DNA of 64,000 nucleotides from Zizania palustris (Eukaryota; Streptophyta; Magnoliopsida; Poales; Poaceae). Position numbers and translations under genes: made by a program. Location: contig JAAALK010000080.1 in NCBI GenBank assembly GCA_019279435.1, positions 95,208,311-95,272,310 of the forward strand. The letters are read 5' to 3'. The notes beneath the pieces were generated by a model. It saw only the letters and a list, made by a program, of their open reading frames with translations, ran no database searches and had not been told where the DNA came from. Shown in pieces: positions 24,601-36,680 of this stretch; position 1 is the stretch's first letter; each line of letters begins with the position of its first letter.

Positions 24601-26545
24601 GTGGCAGATGAAAGTGCTAAGAAACGCAAGTGTAAAACAAAAGGACAAAATAATGAGTCAAATGGGAGTGTTAGTCAGGAGGTGAAGAATCCTAAAGATT
24701 GGTTGAAAAAGAGGTCAGTGTTCTTTAATCTACCATATTGGGAACAGAATAGATTAAGACGCAATCTAGACGTAATGCACTTAGAGAAAAATGTGAGCGA
24801 CAGCTTTATCTCGACTTTGTTAGCTATTTGTCATAAAACAAAGGATGACCTTAATGCACGACTAGATTTAGTTGAACTTAGAATTCGAGAGGATCTTCAT
24901 CCTGTTGTACATAATGATGGAAAGCAGACGATTCCTGATGCACCTTTTACCATGTCTAGAGAGAAAAAGGAGATCCTTTGCTCAGTAATTAAAAACCTTA
25001 GGACCCTTGATGGATATGCATCAAACATATCTAGGTGTGTGACCATGAAAGACTTTACATTAAGTGGACTTAAGAGTCATGACAATCATGTTTTACTACA
25101 TGACATTCTACCGGTAGTGCTCCGATCCTGTTACCCTAGCAAAGATGTCATGAGGATAGTTGTTGAACTATCTAATTTCTTCAAGATGTTGTGCTCCAAA
25201 GTTATAGATGTTGATGAGTTGGTTAAGCTTCAAGAGAGTATTGTGATGACACTATGTGATATGGAAAGAACTTTCCTGCCATTATTTTTTACTAGTGAGC
25301 GTGCATTTGATGGTGCATTTGGTAGAAGAAGTTAAACATGGTGGCCCTGTTCAGTACCGATGGATGTACCCCATGGAAAGGTATGAAACTCCATTTAGTT
25401 TGCACTGTTGTTGTCAATAAATCATTTTGACAACTTACACATGTTCATAATTGCATATTTTCATATAGTTTTTTTGTTCGGCTAAAGGCACTTGTCAAGA
25501 ATAGAGCTCACCCAGAAGGATCAATTGCTGAAGGATATTGCATGGAGGAATTCTTGGACTTTTGTTCAAGATTTTTAGAAGGAAAAACTCGTCTTACTAG
25601 GCCATCTAAAAATCCTGAATTTTCTCATGAAAAAAAGGCTTGTACTTGTTTGATAGTGCTGATGAACCAATTGGAAAGTGTATTGTGGTCAACAGTTGAT
25701 AAGCATCTTTTTGTTCAGGCACACCGATATGTCTTGCGACATTTCGATGAACTTGAGGATTTACGTAGGTCTGTTCTTATTTTCTGCATGTTTTGGTTAT
25801 TTTGTAGTAACTTATTGATGACATGACACTGATCCGATTCTTGTAGAGAGTTCTTGGAAGAGGAGAAAAGCAAGCTGGGGCCATCAACCAATTTGACACC
25901 TTGTTCCATTGAGAAGTTGACCGATGAACACTTTCCTGATTGGTTACAGCAAAAGGTGTGTACATCTTAAATTGGTGCATTTTATGCACACACCATTAAT
26001 TAATAGCTGAATTGGATATAATTAAATGCATTTGTAGAAACAGGTTATCGTAGGGGATGGAAAAAAGCATAACGGCAAAGGTTAGAGCATTGGCTGCTAA
26101 ACCTAACAGATATGGTGTGAGAAGCAGTGGATTCACTATTAATGGTTTTAGGTTCCACACTATGAGCCGTGAGGCTGCACGCTTGACACAGAATAGTGGT
26201 ATAGTGAACATCGCACATGATGGTGTGCATTATTATGGTAGATTGTCAGATATAATTGAATTGTCATATGCAGAGTACAAGGTAGTGCTTTTCAAAGGTG
26301 AGTGGTATGATGTTCATCATCAGGCTGGGTTACGAAAAGATGAGTTTGGATTTACCCTTGTGAATTTGTCTCGAACGATACAGACAGGACAAAAATGAGA
26401 GCATGATCCTTTTGTCTTCTCTTCACAAGGGAAACAAGATCTTTTATGTCCATGATCCAAGAGCTAAATCGTGTCACACCATGGTGAAAGTTATACCACG
26501 TGATAATTTTGACATGGGTGTTGAATTGTTGGCTCAGGAAACAGA
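21661..26545 (+). pseudogene. CACTA-1 transposase (TNP2/En-Spm type), decayed and split by a solo LTR
   Basis: The start ATG at 21661 (MNRSWM) matches the usual N-terminus. The Transpos_assoc region is shortened and frameshifted. The Transposase_21 region reads from 21832 (HLKCLHGWSQESFASLL, then KIHACPKNCMLF, CHVCRSSRWK), stops at the solo LTR (22515-23865), and resumes with DGKLQHPADGEAWKEF, SDGFNPFG, STWPIMLVPYNLPPW and PGNDIDVYLQPL. Later parts include LPYWEQNRLRRNLDVMHLEK, then a DUF4218-like part (YPMERF, GYCMEEF) and a DUF4216-like part (SGFTINGFRFHT, FKGEWYDVHHQAG). Several frameshifts and stops and two apparent introns near 25780-26050 are seen. It cuts and moves the element in the family; this copy is dead. 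Confidence 0.87.
22515..23865 (+). mobile_element. Solo LTR of the Tat family seen at 49104-62975, inserted in CACTA-1 transposase
   Basis: It starts TGTTGATAGCAA and ends CCGTGTCAACA, the reverse complement of the LTR ends at 49104/50548. Length is 1351 bases. The target duplication GATAT is perfect (22510-22514 and 23866-23870). The transposase frame resumes right after it. No internal region is present, so it is a solo LTR left by recombination between two LTRs. It is in the opposite orientation to the full-length copy. Confidence 0.93.
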
Positions 26546-26695
26546 TTAGATTGCATACTTGAATGGCAATTCTGTTGATGCTGCTGAGTTGGTATTCTGT
26601 TGATGTTAAGTTCTGAAATGTTGATTGCATAGTGTAAAAGTTCAGTTTTTAATCCATGTTTTCTTCAAACAGAGATTCCAGGGTGCATTTTTGTA

Positions 26696-26965
26696 AGCCA
26701 TGATTTTGGATATAATTGGTAGAAAGTTGTCAATACTCCAGATTCTGATTTTACAATGTAAACTTTGTTTTCAATAAAAAAAATTAATACTCTCAACATG
26801 TGAACAACTCCAGATTTAGTTTTTTTCAAAGTGTTATTTGTCATCCATGATTGTGGATAGAATTGGTAGAAAGTTGTCAATGCTCCAGATTAAGATTTTA
26901 CAATGTAAACTTTGTTTTCAATCAAAGAAAAACTTAATACTCTCAATTTATCAACAGCTCCAGTT
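26696..26965 (+). repeat. Direct duplication (~147-bp period) downstream of CACTA-1 transposase
   Basis: ATAATTGGTAGAAAGTTGTC-type text followed by TTTTACAATGTAAACTTTG occurs near 26698 and again near 26845 with few differences. No gene is seen between 26546 and 27030. Confidence 0.7.
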
Positions 26966-27039
26966 TTAGTTGAAAAAAAATCTGAACATGAATTTTTAAC
27001 TGAATGGGGGGTATGTTAAAAAATCCAAAAATCCTGCTG

Positions 27040-27110
27040 TTGTTGAGGTTCGAACGCTGGACCTGTGCTTCAAACAGCTTGTCCTCTACCATTAGACTAT
27101 CGATGCTTTC
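27040..27110 (-). repeat. tRNA-like module upstream of the CACTA-1 accessory gene
   Basis: On the minus strand an A-box-like TAGTCTAATGG and a B box GTTCGAACC lie 45 bases apart. Stems pair imperfectly, so no functional tRNA is called. It is opposite in orientation to the GC-rich leader that starts about 70 bases further on, as at 8472-8547. Confidence 0.55.
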
Positions 27111-27179
27111 TTGAAAGTATTGTGCAAGCAGAGTTTTTATATTCAACTTTTATTTAGTATTTCTAGTATTTAACCCTTC

Positions 27180-27425
27180 GCCGCCCGTGACGCCTCCTCT
27201 TCTCCCCAATTTTCCCCAATCCCCTTTCGTCGCGCGTCGTACCCTTCGCCCGCCAGAAGCCCCACCGTCGCCGCTGGGCACCGTCGGTCGGCCGTCATCG
27301 GTCGGCCACCACCCATCGGTCCGTCCCCTGCCACACTCACTCTCTCGCGCGCTTGGGGGCTCCCTGCGCCGCTACGACTTGGGGGCTATGGCCAGACCTC
27401 GAGGTGCGCCTCCACTTATCATTGA
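27180..27425 (+). other. GC-rich leader of the CACTA-1 accessory gene
   Basis: A sharp rise in GC (CGCCGCCCGTGACGCC onward) follows AT-rich text, much like the transposase leader at 8640/20908. It is likely the 5' leader exon of the gene at 28325. Short open frames here have no recognisable content. A donor-like CCGAGTAGAG ends it. Confidence 0.45.
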
Positions 27426-28320
27426 CCGAGTAGAGGATAGGAGCAGCCTATATTTTTTGTCATTGTCTTGAATCAAATTTGTTAGGTGTTGTAGTTTAAG
27501 ATGAATCAGATTTGTTTGCTGATTCTTTTGATACATTCTATAAAATATAATCTCTTGCAAATCTGAATCTAGAAGCAATATTCATCTTCAAGAAGAAGTC
27601 TGAATTGATAGTTGCATTGATCTGATTGAAATGAAGCTGAAACTATGATCCTTGTTTTCAGGACTAGATATTATTTGTTCTGATCAGATTAGTTCCCTGA
27701 GTTTAATACTGAATCAATCTTGGTGGTCTAAAAAACTGAAAATAGCTGATTGTTGTCTGTTTACTGTATAATTTCTAGTTTCAGTGGTAGTTTTTGTTGA
27801 TTGCTAAATTGGTATTTGCACTGAATATTTCATTGGGAAGTTTCTGTACTCAAGTTTTCAGTACTCAAATCTAAATTCGGAACTATTTACTTTATTCATT
27901 TTCAGTACATCAAGTTTCAGTCTCAAATCTTAATTCTGAACTATTTAGAATCAGTTTTAGACTTGCCTTATTCAGAATCTTCAGAAACTTGAATTTGTTT
28001 GAATCTTCAATAGTACTGTTCAAATCATTGATAAATTGTCAAGTGCTATTTGCTGATTATAATTATATTGATCTGAACTAAATCAAATTGTTGATTTTGT
28101 CTAATCAGGTTGTTTTCATCTAATTGAAAAGTGCTTCAAAACTATACCTTTGAGCAGTAGTATTCACTGTCATGCAGCTTTCAAAAATGTATTCTATCTG
28201 AATTCTTGAATTAAACTCTGAACATGCTATTTTGAGTTTTTTTTCTTAAACATGTCAGAGTCTCAATGATCGACACCCTCTTGTTGACTATTCATTTGCC
28301 GAGCAGCCGAGCATTTTTCT
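27426..28320 (+). other. AT-rich probable intron upstream of the accessory gene
   Basis: No open frame of note. T-rich and TGAAT-rich text with a pyrimidine stretch near 28235 and AG shortly before the ATG at 28325. Confidence 0.4.
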
Positions 28321-28324
28321 AGTG

Positions 28325-28996
28325 ATGGGTCCTCCTAACAAAGAGTTGAAGAGGGACAAATTGGGGAGGTTCCGGCATCATACAAAAGTCGAAAAAAAGT
28401 ATGTGGTTCCGAAGATTGAAAAGAACACTGGGTCATCTACTACATCAAGCGGGGTCTGTGAGGTCTGCGAGTGTGGTAAGGTTAAGGTCGAAGGCCGCCC
28501 TTGCGATTGTGCGCCAACCTCCAAAAGGAAGCATGTGGTTCTTCCGTTAGACTCGGACTCGGACGACGACATGCCGCATCAAGTTAGAACATGTCGTGGT
28601 AAAGGGCAAACTGTAGAGGCAAGTGGTGCCAAAGGGAAAACTGTTGAGGCAAGTCATGCCAAAGGAAAAACTGTAGACGGAAGTGGTGGCAAAGGAAAAA
28701 CTGCAGAGGGAATTGGTGGCAAAGGAAAAACTGTAGAGGCAAGTGGCAGCAAGATGAGTGTTGAGGCAAGAACTTCTGATACTTCAGTTATTTTACATTG
28801 CTATATCAGTGTGCATTCATAGTATATTTAATATTTTTTTATGAATTACTTATCTGAGTTTCAATGTTTCTCTCTTCTTGCAATCATGCAGGACTATCTA
28901 TACCTAATGATTGTACAACTAGATTGCGTGATCGAGAAGTTGGATGTATTGATGGACAAACTTGACATAGTGATCGACAAGATGTGTTCTAAATGA
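28325..28996 (+). CDS. CACTA-1 accessory protein: Cys cluster, acidic patch, Gly/Lys repeats, Leu-rich C-terminus
   Basis: Exon 1 (28325-28765) starts at ATG and encodes 147 residues. A basic N-terminus leads to CEVCECGKVKV and a CDC pair (C-x2-C-x-C-x9-C-x-C), an acidic patch (LDSDSDDD), then 10-residue repeats of the form SGxKGKTVEA (four units near 28620-28745). A phase-0 intron (GC donor GAG/GCAAG at 28766, AG at 28890-28891) joins exon 2 (28892-28996). Exon 2 encodes a heptad-like Leu/Ile/Val stretch (QLDCVIEKLDVLMDKLDIVI) ending CSK. Total would be 181 residues, with no frame damage. The gene lies downstream of the transposase, same strand. It may take the place of TNPA. No database family is recognised. 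The intron assignment is an inference. Confidence 0.6.
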
Positions 28997-29459
28997 CATG
29001 GACGATGACGTGATAGTTAGTTAGTGCTGGTGGATGTTGTCATCTTTTGTTTAGTTAGGTGTGGTTGTTGTTGTTGATGATCGATCGTATCTTTTGGTTA
29101 CTTAATGACGGATGTTGTTATCGATAGATCGCTGGTCCTTTTGTTTGGTTGGTGGTTGAACTAATGAACTAATGACTGATGGTTGGATCATATATGTAAG
29201 AATTACTAATGGCACATCTAATTGACTGCATGTGGTATCTTTAGTTAATTTGATTGATCAGATTGTATGCTTATGTCATGCTGTCATCTTCAGTTAATCT
29301 GAGCAAAATTCCAACTTTTCTGGTGCAAATGCAAATTTGCGAAAATTTCGTTGTCATGTTGTATATGCTGGTATCTTCAGCTAATTTGACCACAAGGCAA
29401 CCACTATCTTCAGAATACAAAATACCAACTTTTCTGGTGAAAATGCAACTTTAGAATAT
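28997..29459. other. Spacer between accessory gene and tandem array
   Basis: AT-rich with GATCGAT-like words; probable 3' untranslated region. No gene seen. Confidence 0.5.
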
Positions 29460-32400
29460 CAAAATGTTTGTAATTTTATAGATCCATTTAATTTGCTATT
29501 TTGAACACATTAGTCGTGTTCCTAGGATTTAAATCGAAATATATCAAATTTGAACTACAAGTACCTCAAACTATGTACCAAAATTTACACAAAAATCATA
29601 TTCATGCTTTTGTGCCTATTTTTGTTCCCAGACACTAAATTCGTAGTTTTCCGAAAACTATGTTCTGAAATTCGATCGGTAATGCAGAGGTTAAGGGTTG
29701 TTAAATTATAAGAAAATCAAATAAAGTCTGAAAAATACGACATTTGTCATGGTGCTATTATATTGTACGTACATTCTATGATAAAAATTTGAAAATGTTT
29801 CAACGAAGTTGTGACATAGATGTTAAGAAACTCGACCTTCTCATGAGAGGAATTGAATTACAGTTTTCATAAGAAATAAGTTCGGGTCGAAAGCAAATTT
29901 ATGATCAAACATTCATTTCATCTTTAATTTTTTTATAATCAAAGTACAACTTATCTCATTCCATATAAAATGTTTGTAATTTTCTAGATCCATTTAATTT
30001 GCTATTTTGAACACATTATTCGTGTTCCTAGGATTTAAATCGAAATATGTCAAATTTGAACTACAAGTACCTCAAACTATGTACCAAAATTTACACAAAA
30101 ATCATATTCATGCTTTTGTGCCCATTTTTTGTTCCCATACACTAAATTCGTAGTTTTCCGAAAAACTATGTTCTGAAACTCGATCGGTAATGCGGAGGTT
30201 AAGGGTTCTTAAATTCTAAGAAAATCAAATAAAGTCTGAAAAATACGAGATTTAGTCATGGTGCTATTATATTATACGTACATTCTATGATAAAAAATTG
30301 AAAATGTTTCAACGAAGTTGTGACATGGGATGTTAAGAAACTTGACCTTCTCATGAGAGGAATTGAATTATGGTTTTCAAAAGGAATAGGTTCGGGTCGA
30401 AAGAAAATTTATGATCAAACAGTCATTTCAACTTTATTTTTTTTATAATCAAAGTACAACTTATCTCATTCCATATAAAATGTTTGTAATTTTCTAGATC
30501 CATTTAATTTGCTATTTGAACACATTAGTCGTGTTCCTACGATTTAAATCGAAATATGTCAAATTTGAACTACAAGTACCTCAAACTATGTACCAAAATT
30601 TACACAAAAATCATATTCATGCTTTTGTGCCCATTTTTTGTTCCCATACACTAAATTCGTAGTTTTCCGAAAAACTATTTTCTGAAACTCGATCGGTAAT
30701 GCGGAGGTTAAGGGTTCTTAAATTCTAAGAAAATCAAATAAAGTCTGAAAAATACGAGATTTGTCATGGTGCTATTATATTATACGTACATTCTATGATA
30801 AAAATTTGAAAATGTTTCAACGAAGTTGTGACATAGGATGTTAAGAAACTTGACCTTCTCATGAGAGGAATTGAATTATGGTTTTCAAAAGGAATAGGTT
30901 CGGGTTGAAAGAAAATTTATGATCAAACAGTCATTTCAACTTCAATTTTTTATAATCAAAGTACAACTTATCTCATTCCATATAAAATGTTTGTAATTTT
31001 CTAGATCCATTTAATTTGCTATTTTGAACACATTAGTCGTGTTCCTACGATTTAAATCGAAATATGCCAAATCTAAACTACAAGTACCTCAAACTATGTA
31101 CCAAAATTACACAAAAATCATATTCATGCTTTTGTGCCCATATTTTTTTTCCTATACACTAAATTCGTAGTTTTCCGAAAAACTATATTCTGAAACTCGA
31201 TCGGTAATGCGGAGGTTAAGGGTTCTTAAATTCTAAGAAAATCAAATAAATTCTGAAAAATACGAGATTTGTCATGGTGCTATTATATTATACGTACATT
31301 CTATGATAAAAATTTGAAAATGTTTCAACGAAGTTGTGACATAGGATGTTAAGAAACTCGACCTTCTCATGAGAGGAATTGAATTACAGTTTTCAAAAGA
31401 AATAGGTTCGGGTCGAAAGCAAATTTATGATCAAACATTCATTTCATCTTTAATTTTTTTATAATCAAAGTACAACTTATCTCATTCCATATAAAATGTT
31501 TGTAATTTTCTAGATCCATTTAATTTGCTATTTTGAACACATTAGCCATGTTCCTAGGATTTAAATCAAAATATGTCAAATTTGAACTACAAGTACCTCA
31601 AACTATGTACCAAAATTTACACAAAAATCATATTCATGCTTTTGTGCCCATTTTTTTCCCATACACTAAATTCTTAGTTTTTGAAAAACTATGTTCTGAA
31701 ACTCGATCGGTAATGCGGAGGTTAAGGGTTCTTAAATTCTAAGAAAATCAAATAAAGTCTGAAAAATACGAGAATTATCATGGTGCTATTATATTATACG
31801 TACATTCTATGATAAAAATTTGAAAATGTTTCAACGAAGTTGTGACATGGGATGTTAAGAAACTCGACCTTCTCATGAGAGGAATTGAATTATGGTTTTC
31901 AAAATGAATAGGTTCGGGTCGAAAGAAAATTTATGATCAAACAGTCATTTCAACTTTAATTTTTTTATAATCAAAGTACAACTTATCTCATTCCATATAA
32001 AATGTTTGTAATTTTCTAGATCCATTTAATTTGCTATTTTGAACACATTAGTCGTGTTCCTACGATTTAAATCGAAATATTCCAAATCTAAACTACAAGT
32101 ACCTCAAACTATGTACCAAAATTTACACAAAAATCATATTCATGCTTTTGTGCCCATATTTTTTCCCATACACTAAATTCATAGTTTTCCGAAAAACTAT
32201 GTTCTGAAACTCGATCGGTAATGCGGAGGTTAAGGGTTCTTAAATTCTAAGAAAATCAAATAAAGTCTGAAAATACGAGATTTGTCATGGTGCTATTATA
32301 TTATACGTACATTCTATGATAAAAATTGAAAATGTTTCAACAAGTTGTGACATGGGATGTTAAGAAACTTGACCTTCTCATGAGAGGAATTGAATTATGG

Positions 32401-34075
32401 TTTTCAAAAGGAATAGGTTCGGGTCGAAAGAAAATTTATGATCAAACAGTCATTTCAACTTTAATTTTTTTATAATCAAAGTACAACTTATCTCATTCCA
32501 TATAAAATGTTTGTAATTTTCTAGATCCATTTAATTTGCTATTTTGAACACATTAGTCGTGTTCCTACGATTTAAATTGAAATATGTCAAATTTGAACTA
32601 CAAGTACCTCAAACTATGTACCAAAATTTACACAAAAATCATATTCATGCTTTTGTGCCGATTTTTGTTCCCATACACTAAATTCGTAGTTTTCCGAAAA
32701 ACTATGTTCTGAAACTCGATCGGTAATGCGGAGGTTAAGGGTTCTTAAATTCTAAGAAAATCAAATAAAGTCTGAAAAATACGAGATTTGTCATGGTGCT
32801 ATTATATTATACGTACATTCTATGATAAAAATTTGAAAATGTTTCAACGAAGTTGTGACATAGGATGTTAAGAAACTCGACCTTCTCATGAGAGGAATTG
32901 AATTATGGTTTTCAAAAGAAATAGGTTCGGGTCGAAAGCAAATTTATGATCAAACATTCATTTCATCTTTAATTTTTTTATAATCAAAGTACAACTTATC
33001 TCATTCCATATAAAATGTTTGTAATTTTCTAGATCCATTTAATTTGCTATTTTGAACACATTAGTCGTGTTCCTACGATTTAAATCGAAATATGCCAAAT
33101 CTAAACTACAAGTACCTCAAACTATGTACAAAATTTACACAAAAATCATATTCATGCTTTTGTGCCCATATTTTTTTCCTATACACTAAATTCGTAGTTT
33201 TCCGAAAAACTATGTTCTGAAACTCGATCGGTAATGCGGAGGTTAAGGGTTCTTAAATTCTAAGAAAATCAAATAAATTCTGAAAAATACGAGATTTGTC
33301 ATGGTGCTATTATTATATGTACATTCTATGATAAAAATTTGAAAATGTTTCAACGAAGTTGTGACATAGGATGTTAAGAAACTCGACCTTCTCATGAGAG
33401 GAATTGAATTACAGTTTTCAAAAGAATAGGTTCGGGTCGAAAGCAAATTTATGATCAAACATTCATTTCATCTTTAATTTTTTTATAATCAAAGTACAAC
33501 TTATCTCATTCCATATAAAATGTTTGTAATTTTCTAGATCCATTTAATTTGCTATTTTGAACACATTAGCCATGTTCCTAGGATTTAAATCAAAATATGT
33601 CAAATTTGAACTACAAGTACCTCAAACTATGTACCAAAATTTACACAAAAATCATATTCATGCTTTTGTGCCCATTTTTGTTCCCATACACTAAATTCGT
33701 AGTTTTTCCGAAAAACTATGTTCTGAAACTCGATCGGTAATGCGGAGGTTAAGGGTTCTTAAATTCTAAGAAAATCAAATAAAGTCTGAAAAATACGAGA
33801 ATTGTCATGGTGCTATTATATTATACGTACATTCTATGATAAAAATTTGAAAATGTTTCAATGAAGTTGTGACATGGGATGTTAAGAAACTCGACCTTGT
33901 CATGAGAGGAATTGAATTATGGTTTTCAAAATGAATAGGTTCGGGTCGAAAGAAAATTTATGATCAAACAGTCATTTCAACTTTAATTTTTTTATAATCA
34001 AAGTACAACTTATCTCATTCCATATAAAATGTTTGTAATTTTCTAGATCCATTTAATTTGCTATTTTGAAACATT
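29460..34075 (+). repeat. ~507-bp tandem array, nine full units plus a partial, in CACTA-1
   Basis: The word TGTTTGTAATTTT starts units at 29465, 29971, 30481, 30988, 31497, 32003, 32508, 33016, 33521 and 34030, a spacing of 505-510 bases. Units are highly similar and AT-rich. All contain landmark strings such as GATCGGTAATGCGGAGGTTA and CGAAGTTGTGACAT. The array runs into the N gap, so its true copy number is unknown. Small open frames in it are repeat shadows. Confidence 0.96.
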
Positions 34076-34175
34076 NNNNNNNNNNNNNNNNNNNNNNNNN
34101 NNNNNNNNNNNNNNNNNNNNNNNNNNNNNNNNNNNNNNNNNNNNNNNNNNNNNNNNNNNNNNNNNNNNNNNNNNN
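34076..34175. other. Assembly gap (100 N)
   Basis: Exactly 100 N, a conventional placeholder. It begins inside the tenth unit of the tandem array, so the assembly probably failed on the repeat. Confidence 0.98.
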
Positions 34176-34499
34176 AAATTGACACAATAAAATGATGCAG
34201 AATGATGCATAAATTATTCCAGTCACTGCATTTACATGACAAGAAAAACTAATCATTGTCCCCAAAACGTTCCCGGTCAGGCTGAAACAAGCATTACAAC
34301 AACAGCAGAAATTTTCTTCATATATCAATTCTGAATATAATATGTTGTATCACTCCCTCTACCAAGTTCATTTTTGTTAACATACGTTGTGCGGAAGCAA
34401 ACTACTTCTACACTGTTCTAGAGCATAATATAAAATCTGAATGTTTCTAAACTTTTTCTGGGAACAAGTTAATATGCTTGAGGGATGAAAAAGAGGATG

Positions 34500-34935
34500 C
34501 CCGAAAGGTACTCACCGGTAAGTATGAAGTGGAATCAACAGGACATCGGCGGTGTGCGCTCGGGACGGGGATGGCGGCGCGGGGTCCGGCGACAGCGACG
34601 TGGGCTCCGGCGGAGTTCGGCGCGACGACGGCGACGGGTTCCGAGGGTGGCGGCGCGGGCTCCGGGACGGGGATGGCGGCGTGCGTCGGGGATGGGGACG
34701 GCAGCGACGAGGGGTCCGGGTACACCGACGCGGGCTCAGGTGATGGGCTTCGAGGACGACAGTGACGTCTCCGAGGTGGCGGCGAGGGGTCCAGGGACAC
34801 CAACGGCTCCGAGATGGCGGCGACGGGCTTCGGGGACGACAACGACGGGATCCAATGGTGGCGGCGCGGGCACTAGGAGCGTCAGTAACTGGCAGGAGAA
34901 GATTAATGGTTAGGGTTTTCAGATGCGGGAGCAAA
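34500..34935 (-). other. GC-rich leader-like segment (third transcription unit start) in CACTA-2
   Basis: On the minus strand a TATA box (34936-34946) is followed by CTAACC and a Pro/Arg/Ser-rich GC-rich segment, ending at a strong donor (CCG/GTGAGT, exon end about 34516). Long open frames exist but are low complexity. It resembles the leader at 37985-38135. The downstream part runs into the N gap. Confidence 0.45.
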
Positions 34936-34946
34936 ATATTTATATA
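34936..34946 (-). promoter_or_regulatory. TATA box, third unit of CACTA-2
   Basis: Minus-strand TATATAAATAT lies just inside subterminal hairpins at 34954-35136 and upstream of GC-rich text. Confidence 0.5.
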
Positions 34947-34953
34947 GGTGGAT

Positions 34954-35136
34954 TAGCAGTGGCGGGCATGCTGATGTCATCCTGCCCGCCACTGCTATTT
35001 TCCCTTAGTAGTGGCGGGCATGCTGACATCACCAGCCCGCCACTACTAATCCGCCCGCCACTGGTGCTCGATGCCACTGCTAAAAGGAATAGCAGTGGCG
35101 GGCTGGTGACGTCAGCATACCCGACCGCCACTACTA
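34954..35136. repeat. Subterminal hairpin cluster of CACTA-2 (three hairpins)
   Basis: Three inverted repeats with arms TAGCAGTGGCGGGC or TAGTAGTGGCGGGC occur at 34954-34997, 35006-35048 and 35089-35136. The loops contain TGATGTCA, TGACATCA and TGACGTCA respectively. Confidence 0.85.
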
Positions 35137-35190
35137 TGAGAGGTGGGGGTTATCTAACATACGTTGCGATACATTTCGAGAAACACATTG

Positions 35191-35280
35191 TAGCGCAGTG
35201 GTGCGGGGGTTGCTTTTGGTGCCATGCGGTTCGAGGTTCGAACCTTGCTGCCGGCAGGCGGTTTGAGGTTCGAACCTTGC
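35191..35280 (+). repeat. tRNA-like module, copy 1, with duplicated B box
   Basis: A-box TAGCGCAGTGG, then GGTTCGAACC at tRNA-like spacing, then a second near-identical B-box segment about 36 bases later. A T-run follows. Confidence 0.6.
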
Positions 35281-36199
35281 TGCTAGCATCCAAACATTTT
35301 TTTTACATTTTCATGACTTTTTTATTCATGTTTAAATTCTAGTTTGAACTTGATTTTTTAACAATAAAAATACATCATAACTTATCAAATTTAAAAAATT
35401 GGTATTTTTCTGCCTCACTTTACTTTTTTTTATTTCATTAAGAAACATGAGATTCTCCGGGGATGCATTAGGGTTTAGAGAAGAAATGACTGAGGTTTGA
35501 AAGCAAATTCTAGTTTGAACTTGATTTTTTTAACAATAAAAATACATCATAACTTATCAAATTTAAAAAATTGGTATTATTCTGCCTCACTTTACTTTTT
35601 CTCCCTTAGTTTACTGTTTTATTTCATTAAGTGTGTTTTTATGATCAAAGTCAAAATAAGTTCAATTTGAACTACAAGACATGAAATAATTCACCAAAAT
35701 TTATAGAAAACCATATTCATGTTTTGACTCTATAATTAGTTATTATCCAGTAAATTTAAAACCATCATAAAAAATGTAGGTTTCCACATCACTCGATCGA
35801 CAACTTGTATTTTTATAGTTTTTTAATCCTCAAAAAATAAAATAAAGTCTAAAAAAGATGAGACTTGTCATGTTGTTATGATATGATCGATCCATAGATG
35901 TTGTCATAAAAAATAATTTTTTTTCGAGAAAATAATCATGTAGGGCGTTAAGAAACCTAAGATTCTCCGGGGATGAATTAGGTTTTAGAGAAAAAATGAC
36001 TCAGGTTTGAAAGCAAAACCTATAGTTGATTCTTCCTTTGAACTTGAAACTTTTTGTACAATAAAAATACAACACCAATATTCTAATTGCAAAAATTGGT
36101 ATCTTTCATTAACAGAAATTGGTATTTAAATGCAAAAAAGTCCACGTAGAGGTAGGGATTATCTAGCATACACTGCACAAATAGCCGAGAAATACTTTG

Positions 36200-36290
36200 T
36201 AGCGCAGTGGTTCGGGGGGTTCTTTGGTGCCATGCGGTTTGAGGTTCGAACCTTGCTTCCGACAGGCGGTTTGAGGTTCGAACCTTGCTG
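36200..36290 (+). repeat. tRNA-like module, copy 2
   Basis: TAGCGCAGTGG A box and two GGTTCGAACC B boxes, as in copy 1. Confidence 0.6.
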
Positions 36291-36443
36291 CTGGCGCCAA
36301 ATCAACATTTTTTTCTGTTTTGTACTTTTTTAAATTTCAGCACTTTTTTATTGATGTTTAAATCCTCGTTGAACTTGAATTTTTTTTAACAATAAAAATA
36401 CATCATAATTTATCAAATTTAAAAAGTTGTTATTTCACTCGAC

Positions 36444-36534
36444 TTAGTGGTGGCGGGCCGATGACATCATGCGACCGCCACTACTAAACGGATAGCAGTG
36501 GTGGTCTGGTGACGTCATCCTGCCCGCCACTACT
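36444..36534. repeat. Subterminal hairpin pair of CACTA-2
   Basis: Two inverted repeats with TAGTGGTGGCGGGC-type arms. Loops carry TGACATCA and TGACGTCA. Confidence 0.75.
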
Positions 36535-36587
36535 GCCTCTGGTGGGGTTATCTAGCATACGTTGCCACTCATGTCGAGAAACACTTA

Positions 36588-36680
36588 GTAGCACAGTGGT
36601 GCGGGGGTTGCTTTGGTGCCATGCAGTTCGAGGTTCGAACCTTGCTGTCTGCAGGCGGTTTGAGGTTCGAACCTTGCTGC
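36588..36680 (+). repeat. tRNA-like module, copy 3
   Basis: TAGCACAGTGG A box and duplicated GGTTCGAACC. A partial copy with only the A-box half lies at 37044-37070. Confidence 0.58.

Noticed and set aside
27040..27110. Functional tRNA gene on the minus strand
   Set aside because: Same reasons: box motifs without a consistent cloverleaf.
29460..34075. CRISPR-like or regulatory repeat array
   Set aside because: Units are about 507 bases, contiguous, without spacers, in a plant genome; it is a tandem satellite-like array.
34447..34934. Protein genes in the GC-rich segment (several long open frames on both strands)
   Set aside because: All frames are open because of GC-rich low-complexity sequence. 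Position after a TATA box suggests a leader exon.
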